Positions 44,843-46,028 of a stretch of 46,028 nt of DNA are shown here, one piece after another. The notes below the pieces were generated by a model. The model did no database searches. It was not told the DNA's origin and was given only the letters and a program-made list of their open reading frames with translations. The translations under genes were made by a program, and so were the position numbers. This stretch comes from Apostichopus californicus. Taxonomy: Eukaryota > Echinodermata > Holothuroidea > Aspidochirotida > Stichopodidae. Every line of letters starts with the position of its first letter. Positions within the stretch are counted from its first letter, which is position 1. Location: NCBI GenBank assembly GCA_020650975.1, contig JAIPMN010001998.1, forward strand, positions 1 through 46,028, read 5' to 3'.

Positions 44843-45540
44843 CTTCCTTTTCTTGTTATTTTATTATTTATTTTTAATTTTATTTTCCCTTTTTTTTCTT
44901 TTTTCTATTTCTTGTTCTTTTTATTTATTTATTATAAGGGATGACATAACATAGCCTATATGAAGAGGTACAATTGAGATTAAATTCGGGTCTAGAGGAA
45001 ACCCCTTGCCGTTGTTAATTTTTTCAACATTCAAAATGTTCTGTATAAGCATGCATATAATTCATGGTCATACTATAACCTGATCATTTCCGTAAAAGTC
45101 AAGTTTTCTTGTGTATGAGTAAGCTCCTTTACAAGCTATGTATGGGTTGTGTATGTATGTATATACGTATGTCCATACCCAGTGAGTCACTCTTCTGTGG
45201 TTATGTGTGCTCACCAGGACGCCAAGATAAGACACAACTTAGTCCTCTTCCAATGTCAAACTTTTAACACATTTTGTATCCAATATATGTTTGCTCTACG
45301 TACAAAAACACTGAGCTTACTGAGATGAAAAATAAATAAAACAACAATGACATATATATAGAAATGGAAAAAAATGAGGACATCATCATTTTAAGTGACA
45401 TAGGGGTATTGTGATGGGCATATATTATAACGATATATAGGGTTACTAATGAAATCGTTGTCTATTACACATAACGTGAGCAGGCGTGTGATCCAGGGGG
45501 CTGGTTGTAAACCCGCCCCTCCCATTTTTCAACCACATAC

Positions 45541-45566
45541 ACACACACACACACGCACACACACAA
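45541..45566. repeat. (CA)n microsatellite
   Basis: An AC run with a single G interruption. Confidence 0.85.
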
Positions 45567-45998
45567 ATTAAAGAAGTTGTTAGCACGACCTTAAACCTAT
45601 AATTATATCCAAAATATGCCTCAGAATGCACCATTTTTCCGTCACGGCTGACATTTCAATCTGTTTCTATCGAGAACCCACCCCCTCACGACAACCCCCG
45701 GGGCCGCCCCACTCCCATGTAGGAGGCGGCTTCAGTAACCATAGGCCTGGCCACTTCACCGGCTTTCAAAAATCTTGAGTGAGGGATTTTCCCCAATTTT
45801 TTTTGTATGACGTGACACTTTTCAAATAGAAAAAATAAAAATAAAAAGAAAGAGACAAAAAACGGAAAAAATTAAAATAAAAACCCAGCGATGCATGCGA
45901 TTGTTACGTCACCAGTCCACGGTTTGTTATGATATCAGTGAGAAGTAAAATAGCTCTAAATGGAACCAAAATGTGACATCGAAGATGCATAATTAGAT

Positions 45999-46028
45999 AT
46001 TATATATATATAAAATATATATATAATA
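45999..46028. repeat. (TA)n microsatellite at window edge
   Basis: A TA-alternating run, cut by the end of the window. Confidence 0.8.

Larger units (their letters stand above)
41109..46028. other. Region upstream of MED13, no established gene
   Basis: Probably intergenic, or intron of the putative divergent gene. Apart from the hairpin, the tandem array and microsatellites listed separately, I see nothing recognisable. The stretch 41850-43280 is featureless to me. Confidence 0.6.

Noticed and set aside
44528..44954. Overlapping plus-strand ORFs of up to 138 codons rich in F, S, L, Y and C
   Set aside because: They are translations of the TTTATTTG and TTTTTC repeats, open in all three frames; no gene.
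41200..46028. Search for a second exon of the putative divergent gene
   Set aside because: No acceptor followed by a convincing conserved reading frame was found; the partner gene remains unproven.

Overview
The window is animal (metazoan) nuclear DNA from a draft assembly. It is AT-rich, has almost no long ORFs, is dense in microsatellites and short DNA transposons, and carries two runs of N (20290-20299 and 27349-27350). The only gene I can establish is a spliced minus-strand gene: the 5' portion of MED13, the large linker subunit of the Mediator CDK8 kinase module. Six coding exons were rebuilt by hand. Their splice sites and codon phases (0, 1, 2, 2, 1, 1) all agree, and together they give about 288 N-terminal residues. 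The remainder of the gene lies beyond the left edge. A marine invertebrate, possibly an echinoderm, fits the diverged but alignable MED13 and the repeat style (TGACCT-type arrays, many TACTGTA/TACAGTA words). That placement is a guess.

Layout from right to left, the direction of transcription: 41109-46028 is upstream, probably intergenic DNA with a long near-perfect hairpin, a CRE-containing tandem array and a large pyrimidine microsatellite. A compact region at 40938-41072 is the likely MED13 promoter/5'UTR and may be bidirectional, because a plausible short plus-strand first exon starts at 41073. MED13 exon 1 is at 40869-40937, exon 2 at 22870-23140, exon 3 at 17414-17498, exon 4 at 12163-12249, exon 5 at 3695-3843 and exon 6 at 2777-2980. 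Intron 1 is about 17.7 kb and introns 2 to 4 are about 5 to 8 kb.

The introns hold the transposons. Two related MITEs (9752-10175 and 27033-27385) share ends and internal sequence and each has a perfect 8-bp target duplication, which points to hAT-type mobility. A 2.3-kb element (24234-26569) has 15-bp inverted ends, a 5-bp duplication and nested repeats including a 40-bp-arm hairpin. A 1-kb element (34188-35208) lies between TTAA sites. Two separated arrays of a roughly 140-bp unit (about 2025-2540 and 35590-36010) are rich in TGACC half-sites, one of them with a perfect DR1 nuclear-receptor site.

I found no complete second protein-coding gene, no rRNA, no intact tRNA and no CRISPR array. 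The most unusual points are two tiny upstream ORFs ending at or inside the MED13 start codon, microsatellites serving as splice-acceptor tracts, the matched MITE pair, the hairpin next to the promoter, and the CRE array.
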